Shown in pieces: positions 8,898 through 17,866 of a DNA stretch of 64,000 nt; the first letter of the stretch is position 1; each line of letters begins with the position of its first letter. Under the pieces are notes generated by a model, which was not told the DNA's origin, made no database searches, and saw only the letters and a list, made by a program, of their open reading frames with translations. The translations under genes were made by a program, and so were the position numbers. The DNA lies in assembly GCF_014076495.1 (NCBI RefSeq), contig NZ_CP043575.1, forward strand, positions 186,001 to 250,000, written 5' to 3'. Source of the stretch: Comamonas koreensis. Its GTDB lineage: Bacteria > Pseudomonadota > Gammaproteobacteria > Burkholderiales > Burkholderiaceae_C.

Positions 8898-9568
8898 TAG
8901 TTCGCTCCTTTAGCGGCTGCCTTGACAGCAGGACGCACGGTCACGAAGCCATTCTTCGAACCGGGGATTGCGCCCTTGATCAGCAGCAGTTGACGGGCTT
9001 CGTCGATACGAACCACGTCGAGATTCTGGGTAGTCACGGTCTCATCGCCCATGTGACCGGTCATGCGCTTACCGGGGAACACGCGACCTGGGTCTTGTGC
9101 CATACCGATCGAGCCGGGAACATTGTGCGAACGGCTGTTACCGTGAGAAGCACGTTGCGACTTGAAGTTGTGACGCTTGATGGTACCGGCGTAGCCCTTA
9201 CCGATCGAGGTACCTTGCACGTCGACCTTTTGGCCCACTGCGAAGATCTCGGTCACTGGCAAGGATGCACCTGCGGCGTACTTGCCGGCGGTGTCAGCTT
9301 CAACGCGGAATTCCTGGGTGATTTCACCAGCTTCCACGCCTGCCTTGGCCAGGTGGCCAGCGGCTGGCTTGGTCACGCGCGAAGCGCGGCGTTGACCAAA
9401 AGTGACCTGCAGGGCCACGTAGCCGTCGTTCTCTTGGGTTTTGACCTGGGTCACGCGGTTGTTAGACACATCCACCACGGTGACAGGCACTGCATCGCCG
9501 TCATCCGTGAACAGGCGCATCATGCCTACCTTACGGCCCAGCAACCCGAGGGAGTTGCTTTGACTCAT
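8897..9568 (-). CDS. rplC: 50S ribosomal protein L3
   Basis: A 223-residue protein with a loop near the peptidyl-transferase centre. It contains [20 protein letters not shown], including the glutamine that PrmB methylates in E. coli. I start at 9568 ([16 protein letters not shown]) because a GGAG Shine-Dalgarno sits just ahead; the reading frame is open eight codons further. Unlike in E. coli, it is separated from rpsJ by more than 200 nt holding two hairpins and a candidate promoter. Confidence 0.97.
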   Translation of the reverse strand: MSQSNSLGLLGRKVGMMRLFTDDGDAVPVTVVDVSNNRVTQVKTQENDGYVALQVTFGQRRASRVTKPAAGHLAKAGVEAGEITQEFRVEADTAGKYAAGASLPVTEIFAVGQKVDVQGTSIGKGYAGTIKRHNFKSQRASHGNSRSHNVPGSIGMAQDPGRVFPGKRMTGHMGDETVTTQNLDVVRIDEARQLLLIKGAIPGSKNGFVTVRPAVKAAAKGAN

Positions 9569-9720
9569 TTGTTGCTCCAAAACTTCCGCCACCGAAACTG
9601 CAATTGGCTCGGTGTTGCCCCTGGGTTTGACGCCACAGGCACGAAAGAAGGTTAATAAAAACTTCGCCTCTTACCACCAAAATGCCAGGCACATTGGATG
9701 TATAGATCACGAAGCCATAA

Positions 9721-9749
9721 ATTCTAACGCGAACTTCCCAAATAGGCAA
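9721..9749 (-). promoter_or_regulatory. Candidate sigma-70 promoter for rplC, overlapping a hairpin
   Basis: On the minus strand TTGCCT (9744-9749) and TAGAAT (9721-9726) are separated by exactly 17 bp, matching a sigma-70 promoter at 4/6 and 5/6 positions. The whole element overlaps the long inverted repeat at 9722-9762. It would provide a second start for rplC-rplD-rplW and beyond, independent of rpsJ. Prediction from sequence only. Confidence 0.45.
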
Positions 9750-9762
9750 GTTCGCGTTAGAA
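9722..9762. repeat. Perfect 15-bp inverted repeat between rpsJ and rplC
   Basis: TTCTAACGCGAACTT (9722-9736) and its exact complement (9748-9762) flank an 11-nt spacer. In RNA this is a very stable hairpin; in DNA it is an operator-like palindrome. There is no T tract on the minus strand, so it is not a classic terminator. Confidence 0.85.
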
Positions 9763-9771
9763 AGGACAAGC

Positions 9772-9793
9772 AGCCACACCGGCAGGTGTGGCT
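9772..9793 (-). other. Short hairpin just after rpsJ
   Basis: A 9-bp stem AGCCACACC/GGTGTGGCT with a GGCA loop, 9 nt beyond the rpsJ stop. On the minus strand it is followed by GCTTGTCC rather than a T run, so at best a weak terminator or an RNA-stabilising end. Confidence 0.5.
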
Positions 9794-9801
9794 TTCAGGC
9801 C

Positions 9802-10113
9802 TTATTGCAGTTTGATTTCGACGTCCACGCCGGCAGCCAGGTCCAGCTTCATCAGCGCGTCAACGGTCTTGTCGGTAGGATCGACAATGTCCATCAGGCG
9901 TTGGTGGGTGCGGATTTCCAGCTGGTCACGCGAAGTCTTGTTCACGTGGGGCGAACGCAGAATGTCAAAACGCTTCATGCGGGTTGGCAGTGGCACTGGA
10001 CCCTTGACAATCGCGCCGGTGCGCTTGGCGGTTTCAACGATTTCAGCAGCGGACTGGTCGATCAACTTGTAATCGAAAGCCTTCAGGCGGATGCGGATTT
10101 TTTGCTTGGACAT
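9802..10113 (-). CDS. rpsJ: 30S ribosomal protein S10 (NusE)
   Basis: A 103-residue small-subunit protein that also serves as NusE in transcription antitermination with NusB. Seen as [18 protein letters not shown] at the N-terminus and [22 protein letters not shown] in the loop. It lies 25 nt after tuf, so it is likely co-transcribed with the str genes rather than starting a separate S10 operon. Confidence 0.98.
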   Translation of the reverse strand: MSKQKIRIRLKAFDYKLIDQSAAEIVETAKRTGAIVKGPVPLPTRMKRFDILRSPHVNKTSRDQLEIRTHQRLMDIVDPTDKTVDALMKLDLAAGVDVEIKLQ

Positions 10114-10138
10114 GGTTAATTCCCAGTTGTGCTAAGAA

Positions 10139-11329
<1,191 letters not shown>

Positions 11330-11432
11330 GAGAATTCTCCAAATAAAGAGCAAAACCTGTGTTGGGTTTAACGTCTACACCGAATTGCTGGGTCGCTTCG
11401 CACAGGAAACAAAGCGGCACCCGGTCGTAGAC

Positions 11433-11467
11433 AAAAAAGCGATCCGCACCTGGCAAGCCAGGTGCGG
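11433..11467 (-). terminator. Terminator-like hairpin between fusA and tuf
   Basis: A perfect 10-bp stem CCGCACCTGG/CCAGGTGCGG with a 4-nt loop, followed on the minus strand by ATCGC and six T. It lies 10 nt after the fusA stop, about 100 nt before tuf. It could end part of the str transcript; if so tuf needs its own promoter in the 11330-11432 interval. Confidence 0.75.
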
Positions 11468-11476
11468 GCGCATATT

Positions 11477-13588
11477 TTAGGCCTTTGCGCGGGAAGCGAC
11501 AATAGCCTCGGCCACATTACGTGGGGCTTCAGCGTAGTGCTTGAACTCCATCGTGTACGTAGCGCGGCCTTGCGTTTGCGAACGCAGCGACGTGGCGTAG
11601 CCGAACATTTCGGACAGTGGCACTTCTGCCTTGATGGCCTTGCCGCCACCGACCATGTCGTCCATGCCCTGCACCATACCGCGGCGGGAAGACAAGTCAC
11701 CCATCACGGTACCGGCGTAGTCTTCAGGCGTTTCCACTTCCACGGCCATCATGGGCTCGAGGATCACGGGGCTGGCCTTGCGAGCAGCTTCCTTGAAACC
11801 GAAGATAGCGGCCATCTTGAACGCCATTTCGTTCGAGTCCACATCGTGGTACGAACCGAAGGTCAGCGTCACTTTGACGTCCACCACAGGGTAGCCAGCC
11901 AGCACGCCGGAGGTCAGCGCTTCGATCACGCCCTTTTCCACCGCAGGGATGTATTCGCGAGGAACCACACCGCCCTTGATGGCGTCGACGAACTCGAAGC
12001 CCTTGCCTGGCTCTTGCGGCTCAACCGTGAACACCACGTGACCGTACTGGCCCTTACCGCCGGACTGGCGAACGAACTTGCCGTCCACGTCCACCACCTT
12101 TTGGCGAATCGTTTCGCGGTAGGCCACTTGGGGCTTGCCCACGTTGGCTTCCACGTTGAATTCACGCTTCATGCGGTCAACGATAATTTCCAGGTGCAGC
12201 TCGCCCATACCGGCGATGATGGTCTGACCCGATTCTTCGTCGGAGCGCACGCGGAACGATGGATCTTCTGCAGCCAGACGCGACAGAGCGATACCCATCT
12301 TTTCCTGGTCGGCCTTCGACTTGGGTTCCACAGCCTGTGCAATCACGGGCTCTGGGAACACCATGCGTTCGAGCACGATAGGCGAAGCCACGTCGCACAG
12401 GGTTTCACCGGTGGTCACGTCCTTCAGGCCCACGCAAGCGGCGATGTCACCGGCGCGGATTTCGTCCACTTCGATACGGTCGTTCGCCATCATCTGCACG
12501 ATACGGCCGATACGCTCTTTCTTGCCCTTGACCGAGTTGTACACGGTGTCGCCCTTGGACAGAACGCCGGAGTACACACGCACGAAGGTCAACTGGCCCA
12601 CGAACGGGTCGGTCATCAGCTTGAACGCCAGAGCGGAGAACTTTTCGCCGTCGTCCGCCTTGCGGGTCAGCTTCTTTTCTTCGTCTTCTGGGTCGGTACC
12701 AGCCACGTCAGGGATGTCCACTGGCGAAGGCAGGTAGTCGATCACGGCGTCCAGCATGCGCTGCACACCCTTGTTCTTGAACGCGGTGCCGCACAGCATA
12801 GGCTGGATTTCGGTCGACAGCGTGCGGGCACGGATACCGGCCTTCACTTCTTCTTCCGACAAGGTACCTTCTTCCAGGTACTTGTTCATCAGCTCTTCCG
12901 ACGCTTCGGCAGCCGATTCCACCAGGTTTTCACGCCACTTGTTGGCGGTCTCGACCAGGTCTGCAGGAATGTCAGCGTATTCGAACTTCATGCCCTGGGA
13001 CGCTTCGTCCCAGATGATGGCCTTCATCTTGACCAGATCGACCACGCCGGTGAAGTTGTCTTCAGCGCCGATTGGGATCACCACGGGCACGGGGTTGGCC
13101 TTCAGGCGCAGCTTCATCTGGTCGTAGACCTTGTAGAAGTTGGCACCGGTACGGTCCATCTTGTTCACAAAGGCCAGACGTGGCACCTTGTACTTGTTGG
13201 CCTGACGCCACACGGTTTCGGACTGGGGCTGCACGCCACCCACAGCGCAGTACACCATGCAAGCACCGTCGAGCACGCGCATGGAACGTTCCACTTCAAT
13301 CGTGAAGTCCACGTGGCCGGGGGTGTCGATGATGTTGAAGCGGTGTTCTGGGTAGGACATGTCCATACCCTTCCAGAAGCAGGTCACTGCAGCGGAAGTG
13401 ATGGTAATGCCACGCTCTTGCTCTTGCTCCATCCAGTCGGTGGTAGCAGCGCCGTCGTGCACTTCGCCCAGCTTGTGGGTCACGCCGGTGTAAAACAGGA
13501 TACGTTCGGTCGTGGTGGTTTTACCTGCGTCGATGTGCGCAGAAATACCGATATTGCGGTAGCGCTCGATGGGGGTCTTGCGAGCCAT
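11477..13588 (-). CDS. fusA: Elongation factor G
   Basis: GTPase that drives translocation and, with RRF, ribosome recycling; 703 residues, the normal size. The P-loop is AHIDAGKT near residue 17, followed by [21 protein letters not shown] and [10 protein letters not shown]. Domains II-V follow without insertion. It is the third str gene, downstream of rpsG with about 160 nt between that includes a long hairpin. Confidence 0.98.
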   Translation of the reverse strand: MARKTPIERYRNIGISAHIDAGKTTTTERILFYTGVTHKLGEVHDGAATTDWMEQEQERGITITSAAVTCFWKGMDMSYPEHRFNIIDTPGHVDFTIEVERSMRVLDGACMVYCAVGGVQPQSETVWRQANKYKVPRLAFVNKMDRTGANFYKVYDQMKLRLKANPVPVVIPIGAEDNFTGVVDLVKMKAIIWDEASQGMKFEYADIPADLVETANKWRENLVESAAEASEELMNKYLEEGTLSEEEVKAGIRARTLSTEIQPMLCGTAFKNKGVQRMLDAVIDYLPSPVDIPDVAGTDPEDEEKKLTRKADDGEKFSALAFKLMTDPFVGQLTFVRVYSGVLSKGDTVYNSVKGKKERIGRIVQMMANDRIEVDEIRAGDIAACVGLKDVTTGETLCDVASPIVLERMVFPEPVIAQAVEPKSKADQEKMGIALSRLAAEDPSFRVRSDEESGQTIIAGMGELHLEIIVDRMKREFNVEANVGKPQVAYRETIRQKVVDVDGKFVRQSGGKGQYGHVVFTVEPQEPGKGFEFVDAIKGGVVPREYIPAVEKGVIEALTSGVLAGYPVVDVKVTLTFGSYHDVDSNEMAFKMAAIFGFKEAARKASPVILEPMMAVEVETPEDYAGTVMGDLSSRRGMVQGMDDMVGGGKAIKAEVPLSEMFGYATSLRSQTQGRATYTMEFKHYAEAPRNVAEAIVASRAKA

Positions 13589-13682
13589 GGTTGATCCTTT
13601 GTTGATCAGTAAGTGTGGAGGCGATGCGGACTGGCGGATTGCGCAGGCATCAGCCTACGATGTGAGGGCAGTCTCAATCCGA

Positions 13683-13721
13683 GCAAGGCCGCAGGCAAAA
13701 ATTGTTGCATGCGGCCTTTGC
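13683..13721 (-). other. Long imperfect hairpin in the rpsG-fusA interval
   Basis: GCAAGGCCGCAGGCAA and TTGCATGCGGCCTTTGC pair over about 15 positions with one mismatch and one bulge around a short AT-rich loop. It begins 26 nt past the rpsG stop on the minus strand. It might be an RNA-processing or attenuation site; no T run follows directly. Confidence 0.5.
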
Positions 13722-13746
13722 AATATCGAGACAGATCTCGCGCAGC

Positions 13747-14220
13747 TTAGAAGCGGAAGTGGCTGAATGCCTTGTTGGCTTCGGCCATACGGTGCACTTC
13801 GTCACGACGCTTCATCGCGCCGCCACGGCCTTCGGTGGCTTCCAGCAGTTCGTTGGCCAGGCGTTGGGCCATGGACTTTTCACCGCGCTTGCGAGCAGCT
13901 TCCTTGATCCAGCGCATGGACAGAGCCAGACGACGGACAGGACGCACTTCCACTGGCACCTGGTAGTTGGCACCGCCAACACGGCGGGACTTCACTTCGA
14001 CCATGGGCTTGACGTTGTTGATGGCAACAACGAAAGCTTCCAGCGGGTCTTTATCAGGGTGCTTCTTCTCGATCAGTTCCAGAGCGCCGTAAATGATGCG
14101 CTCAGCAACTGCCTTCTTGCCGCCTTCCATGATCACGTTCATGAATTTGGACAGCTCTACATTGCCGAACTTTGGATCCGGCAGAATTTCACGTTTGGGG
14201 ACTTCGCGACGACGTGGCAT
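13747..14220 (-). CDS. rpsG: 30S ribosomal protein S7
   Basis: Primary assembly protein of the 30S head, 157 residues; in E. coli it also represses the str operon. It starts [17 protein letters not shown], and [16 protein letters not shown] is the conserved rRNA-binding stretch. It is separated from rpsL by 169 nt, longer than in E. coli where S7 binds this interval, so a regulatory structure there is plausible but I could not fold it reliably. Confidence 0.98.
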   Translation of the reverse strand: MPRRREVPKREILPDPKFGNVELSKFMNVIMEGGKKAVAERIIYGALELIEKKHPDKDPLEAFVVAINNVKPMVEVKSRRVGGANYQVPVEVRPVRRLALSMRWIKEAARKRGEKSMAQRLANELLEATEGRGGAMKRRDEVHRMAEANKAFSHFRF

Positions 14221-14389
14221 TTCTTTACCTCTATCTTTGCTTCAGTTGGCATCTTTTCAGACACCGCGAGAGCCAATCAAGGACTCCCACTTACTCGACC
14301 CACACAAAACACTTGCGCTTGGGGTCACTACGCTGAATCTCGCGCCACGCGGGACACAGCACCTTTGTATTCGTTCAAAAAACCAGGGC

Positions 14390-14767
14390 TTACTTGGCCT
14401 TAGGCTTCTTGGCACCGTACTTCGAACGGGACTGCTTACGGTCCTTGACGCCTTGCAGGTCAAGCGAACCGCGCACGATGTGGTAACGCACACCTGGCAA
14501 GTCCTTCACACGGCCACCGCGCACCAGCACAACGCTGTGCTCTTGCAGGTTGTGGCCTTCACCGCCGATGTACGAAATGACTTCGAAACCGTTGGTCAGA
14601 CGAACCTTGGCCACCTTACGCAAAGCCGAGTTAGGCTTCTTAGGCGTCGTGGTGTACACACGGGTGCACACGCCGCGGCGCTGGGGGCAGTTTTCCATAG
14701 CAGGGCTCTTGGATTTAACAACTTCTACCGTGCGGCCCTGACGCACGAGTTGGTTAATGGTTGGCAT
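14390..14767 (-). CDS. rpsL: 30S ribosomal protein S12
   Basis: A 125-residue decoding-centre protein. The streptomycin-related lysines are both wild type: Lys43 in [12 protein letters not shown] and Lys88 in [13 protein letters not shown]. The KPNS loop also carries the aspartate-thiomethylation region further on ([17 protein letters not shown]). It is the first gene of the fifteen-gene block and the probable transcription start lies in the gene-free stretch upstream; rpoC, its usual neighbour in related genera, is not adjacent. Confidence 0.98.
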   Translation of the reverse strand: MPTINQLVRQGRTVEVVKSKSPAMENCPQRRGVCTRVYTTTPKKPNSALRKVAKVRLTNGFEVISYIGGEGHNLQEHSVVLVRGGRVKDLPGVRYHIVRGSLDLQGVKDRKQSRSKYGAKKPKAK

Positions 14768-14785
14768 TAATAAACGTCCCTAAAC

Positions 14786-14818
14786 GTGAAATTACCGTGA
14801 ACTTACCGTGATTTGCTG
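14786..14818 (-). repeat. Three 11-bp direct repeats in the rpsL leader
   Basis: On the plus strand GTGAAATTACC, GTGAACTTACC and GTGATTTGCTG follow each other without gaps, 19-51 nt ahead of the rpsL start. The 11-bp period puts them on the same DNA face. The first two read as TTCAC-6 nt-TTCAC on the minus strand, formally a cre-tag. Function unknown. Confidence 0.5.
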
Positions 14819-15072
14819 CCAGCCCCTTGCCCCAAAGGCAAAGACGGCAGCCCCTTCGGAAATTCCGAAAAGCCCTCTAATGTACCACCTGACTCCAAAT
14901 TGAGCAAATGGTTTGGACCCAGGGCCACTGCCCGGTGGCCGCCATCGGGGCACTTTCTTCAGGCAGCGCCCAACAGCTCTGCTTTAGCTGCTCTCATTTT
15001 TGCAAGCACAGAAACCACAAAGCGTGCCAGGGGCACGCTTTGCAGAGGGGTGGACTGGGCGTCTGCCGGGCC
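14819..15072. other. Gene-free stretch upstream of rpsL
   Basis: No convincing reading frame. It should hold the main promoter of the str-S10 block on the minus strand, but I could not pick one out with confidence. Its only clear structure is the hairpin at 15018-15042. Confidence 0.5.
15018..15042 (-). terminator. Hairpin, possible displaced dacC terminator
   Basis: A perfect 11-bp stem CAAAGCGTGCC/GGCACGCTTTG with a 3-nt loop, followed on the minus strand by TGGTTTCTG. No gene ends close by: the nearest upstream minus gene, dacC, stops at 15424, and the inverted-repeat element lies between. It is a plausible dacC terminator separated by insertion of the element. Confidence 0.55.
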
Positions 15073-15075
15073 TTA

Positions 15076-15398
15076 GAACCTGTTCAAAGTCTCCTCGCGC
15101 CGCGACAGTGTCTTTGCGGGATGGGATGCTAGGGGGGGGCGCCCAGCCGCGCAATACCGCAGCAATAGCCCGGCTATTGCGAGGATTTGCAACGACGCAG
15201 ACCGCCCCTGCCCGGGCGGCCCTAGCCGGGCGCCCCTTCCCGGGCAGCGCAAAGCCACTGTCCCTAAGGGTTGGAGTGAAATCGGGCGATTTCTGCGCGC
15301 TGGCCCTTGCTTGCACCCCGGTGCAAGCTGCGTTCCATCCCTTCGAACTCATCCCGATTGCACTCCAACGCGGCTGCGTAGAGACTTTGAACAGGTTC
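15076..15398. mobile_element. Non-coding inverted-repeat element (MITE-like), copy 1
   Basis: A 323-bp element bounded by the perfect inverted repeat GAACCTGTTCAAAGTCTC and flanked by the direct duplication TTA (15073-15075 and 15399-15401). Internally it has a subterminal inverted repeat (GTTGGAGTG at 15270, CACTCCAAC at 15361) and small palindromes (GAAATCGGGCGATTTC, GCTTGCACCCCGGTGCAAGC). It shares its outer 50-60 bp on the left and about 140 bp on the right with copy 2; the centre differs and holds extra GC-rich sequence. No transposase fits inside, so any mobility would be in trans. An open frame on the minus strand across it also occurs in copy 2 but shows no coding character. Confidence 0.85.
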
Positions 15399-15423
15399 TT
15401 ATAGGGCCGGCATCAGCACCGCT

Positions 15424-16605
15424 TTACTTGATCCACAGACGGATCGCATCCCAGGCGCGGCCAAAGATGCCCGCTTCTGCGACATCGTCGAGCGCCACCA
15501 GCGGCACCTCGGCCACTGGCTGGCCGCCTGCCATCACCTTCAAGGTGCCCAGCTTCTGGCCCTTGGTGAAGGGCGCAATCAGCGGCTCCTGGCTCACCAC
15601 CTGGGTTTCGAGCTTGCCGCCGGTGCCCGCTGGCACATTCACGACGATGGGCGCCACGCTGCCGATCTTGACGGTGTCCTGCGCGCCCTTCCAGGCCTTG
15701 GGGGTCGCCACGGCCTGGCCGCCATCGAACAGCTTGACGGTGTCGAATGCGGTATAGCCCCAGTTCAATAGCTTCTGGCTTTCGTTGGCGCGGTCCTTGT
15801 CGCTGGCCGCTCCCAGCAGGATGGAGATCAGGCGGCGCTCGCCCGCATTGGGTACCTGGCGCTTGGCCGTAGAGACCAGGCAATAGCCGGCGGCATTGGT
15901 GTGGCCGGTCTTGAGGCCGTCCACCGTCGGGTCGCGGAACAACAAAGTATTACGATTGGTGCCGTTGGACTTGGGCGTGCCGGGGTAGAACCACTGCTTG
16001 GTCGCGTAGTAGTGCATGTACTCCGGGAAGTCCTTGATCAGGCGGTTGGCCAGAATGCTCAGGTCCTTGGCGGTCGTCGTGTGGCCCGGCTCGGTCAGGC
16101 CTTCGGGGTTCTTGTAGACCGTGTTGGTCATGCCCAGCGCCTTGGCCTGCTCGTTCATCAGGCGCACAAAGTTCTCGGCCGTGCCACCCACCGCTTCGGC
16201 CAGCGCCATCGTCGCGTCGTTGCCGGACTGCACAATCATGCCGTGCAGCAGGTCATCCACCTTCACCTGCATCTTGGGGTCGATGAACATGCGCGAGCCG
16301 GGCATCTTCCAGGCGCGCTCGCTCACCGGCATGGTCTGCTCCAGGCTGATCTTCTTGTTGCGCAGCGCATCGAACACCACATAACCCGTCATCAGCTTGG
16401 TGAGCGAGGCCTGCTCGACCGGCGCATCCACATCCTTGGCCGCCAGGATCTGGCCGGTGGTCACGTCAAACAACAGGTAGTTGCGCGCCGCGATCTCGGG
16501 CGGCTGGGGCGCTGCCAATTGGGCAAAGGCCAGGGTGGGCGCCAGCAGCGCTGCTGCAGCCCAGTTACGCAGGGTGGGCATCAAGCTCGATTTCATGTCG
16601 TTCAA
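15424..16605 (-). CDS. dacC: D-alanyl-D-alanine carboxypeptidase (PBP5/6 type)
   Basis: Low-molecular-mass penicillin-binding protein that trims the terminal D-alanine from peptidoglycan stem peptides in the periplasm. 393 residues, with a signal peptide ending near AFA (about residue 28). The three catalytic motifs are present: SLTK (Ser67, Lys70), SGN (127-129) and KTG (232-234). The C-terminal beta-domain and a final amphipathic helix (IFGRAWDAIRLWIK), which in this family anchors the enzyme to the membrane, are intact. An internal ATG three codons on is also possible. The symbol is by family; dacA/dacC cannot be separated from sequence alone. Confidence 0.93.
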   Translation of the reverse strand: MNDMKSSLMPTLRNWAAAALLAPTLAFAQLAAPQPPEIAARNYLLFDVTTGQILAAKDVDAPVEQASLTKLMTGYVVFDALRNKKISLEQTMPVSERAWKMPGSRMFIDPKMQVKVDDLLHGMIVQSGNDATMALAEAVGGTAENFVRLMNEQAKALGMTNTVYKNPEGLTEPGHTTTAKDLSILANRLIKDFPEYMHYYATKQWFYPGTPKSNGTNRNTLLFRDPTVDGLKTGHTNAAGYCLVSTAKRQVPNAGERRLISILLGAASDKDRANESQKLLNWGYTAFDTVKLFDGGQAVATPKAWKGAQDTVKIGSVAPIVVNVPAGTGGKLETQVVSQEPLIAPFTKGQKLGTLKVMAGGQPVAEVPLVALDDVAEAGIFGRAWDAIRLWIK

Positions 16606-16681
16606 CTCTTAGAAACAAGTGCCTGCAGCGCAGGATGGCTGGCCGCAGGATATCAAAAACAATAGCAATACTACACCACCA

Positions 16682-17323
16682 TCACAAGGCGGGGGCCAGC
16701 AGGTGGCGCGTGACCAGGCCTTTGAGCAGCGGTAATTGTCCGTGGAAAAAATGCCCGCCTCCGGGCACAACCGTAACCGGTAGTATCTGAGGCCGGGCCC
16801 AGTCCATCACCGCCGACAGCGGCACCGTGTCATCGGCCTCGCCATGCACCACCAAGGTGCGCTCATGGGCTTCGGGCGGCAAGGTCGCCACCGTAAAGCG
16901 CGATGCGGCCGTGCCCACGAACACCGCCTTGTCGATCTGGCGTTGGGGCCAAAGTTCCGCCAACGCATGGCTCATCACAAAGGAGCCAAAAGAAAAACCG
17001 GCCAGCGCCAGATTCCCCTGGGGCGCGAGCTGCTCGACCACGGCCAGAAAATCATCTCGCTCGCCGCGGCCTTCGTCATAGCTGCCTGCCGACTGGCCGA
17101 CACCGCGAAAGTTGAAGCGCAGCGCCGTCCAGCCGCTCGCCACAAAGGCCCGCGCCAGGGTCTGCACCACCTTGTTGTCCATCGTGCCGGCAAACAGCGG
17201 ATGGGGATGGGCAATGATGGCCGTGCCGCGCTGTGCGCCATCGGGGCTGGCGGCCAGATCACGGGCCACTTCCAGAATGCCGGCCGGCCCGTGGATGGTG
17301 AAACGTTCGGTTTGCGCGTTCAT
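16682..17323 (-). CDS. Alpha/beta hydrolase (DeoR-like/YuxL-type small hydrolase)
   Basis: A 213-residue cytoplasmic hydrolase with the nucleophile elbow GFSFGS (Ser111), an acid at Asp164 or Asp165 (HGEADDTVP) and a histidine at 191 or 194 (GGGHFFHG). The N-terminal AHPHPLFAGTMDNKVV is typical of a family of small bacterial hydrolases often annotated only as alpha/beta hydrolase; no substrate is established. The start at 17323 drops nine unlikely upstream codons. It is read with dacC and the ferredoxin on the minus strand but the gap to dacC is about 75 nt and to the ferredoxin about 100 nt. Confidence 0.85.
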   Translation of the reverse strand: MNAQTERFTIHGPAGILEVARDLAASPDGAQRGTAIIAHPHPLFAGTMDNKVVQTLARAFVASGWTALRFNFRGVGQSAGSYDEGRGERDDFLAVVEQLAPQGNLALAGFSFGSFVMSHALAELWPQRQIDKAVFVGTAASRFTVATLPPEAHERTLVVHGEADDTVPLSAVMDWARPQILPVTVVPGGGHFFHGQLPLLKGLVTRHLLAPAL

Positions 17324-17421
17324 GCTGCGGTCTACTCCATGGCGGGCCACCCACCGCCTGCAGCGGCAGTGGCGCCCTGTGTCTGTGCGGAAAAAAATCG
17401 GGGGAGGGAAAAAGTACGCGC

Positions 17422-17775
17422 TCAGCGCCCCACGTCGGGCGGGGTCAGCAAGCGCTCGACCACCTTGCCGTTCTTCAGGTGCGACTCGACGATTTCATCG
17501 ATATCGTCATTGTCGATATAGGTGTACCAGACGCCCTCGGGGTAGACCGCCATGATGGGGCCGCCTGCGCAGCGGTCCAGGCAGCCAGCCTTGTTGACGC
17601 GCACCTTGCCCGGCCCGCTCAAGCCTTCGGCTTTGACGCGGGCCTTGCAGTGGTCAAACATGTCCTTGGCGCCATGGTGGGCACAGCTGTCTTCACCGTT
17701 GACGCGGTCATTGAGGCAGAAGAACACGTGGTGCTGGTAGTACTGGCCGTCGTTGCCAGGTTTTTGCTCGCTCAT
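17422..17775 (-). CDS. Thioredoxin-like [2Fe-2S] ferredoxin
   Basis: A 117-residue soluble electron carrier. The cluster ligands follow the thioredoxin-fold ferredoxin pattern: Cys20 and Cys31 (C-x10-C) and Cys65 and Cys69 (C-x3-C, in AGCLDRCAGGP). Cys43 is extra. Similar proteins include the Shethna-type ferredoxins and the NuoE-like domain. The start at 17775 gives the family length; the open frame upstream has no homology. The redox partner is not evident; the next gene upstream is a membrane protein with an unrelated fold. Confidence 0.92.
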   Translation of the reverse strand: MSEQKPGNDGQYYQHHVFFCLNDRVNGEDSCAHHGAKDMFDHCKARVKAEGLSGPGKVRVNKAGCLDRCAGGPIMAVYPEGVWYTYIDNDDIDEIVESHLKNGKVVERLLTPPDVGR

Positions 17776-17866
17776 GCCAAGCTCTCTTCGAATGCGATCC
17801 CCCATTGTGGCAGCTTGGCGCCCGCCTGGCGCCCAGAGGCCGCAATACTGCCACGGGCTACTGCGT

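Noticed and set aside
11462..13594. Open frame of about 710 codons on the plus strand opposite fusA
   Set aside because: It is the antisense shadow of fusA, caused by high GC; histidine-rich and without any domain.
14786..14801. Treating the rpsL leader repeat as a functional CreB site
   Set aside because: It matches the consensus, but it is part of a triple repeat and nothing known links CreB to rpsL; kept only as an observation.
14984..15352. Open frame on the minus strand inside and beyond the element, shared in part with 27251-27610
   Set aside because: Its similarity in both copies comes from the repeat DNA itself; no coding signal and different ends in the two copies.
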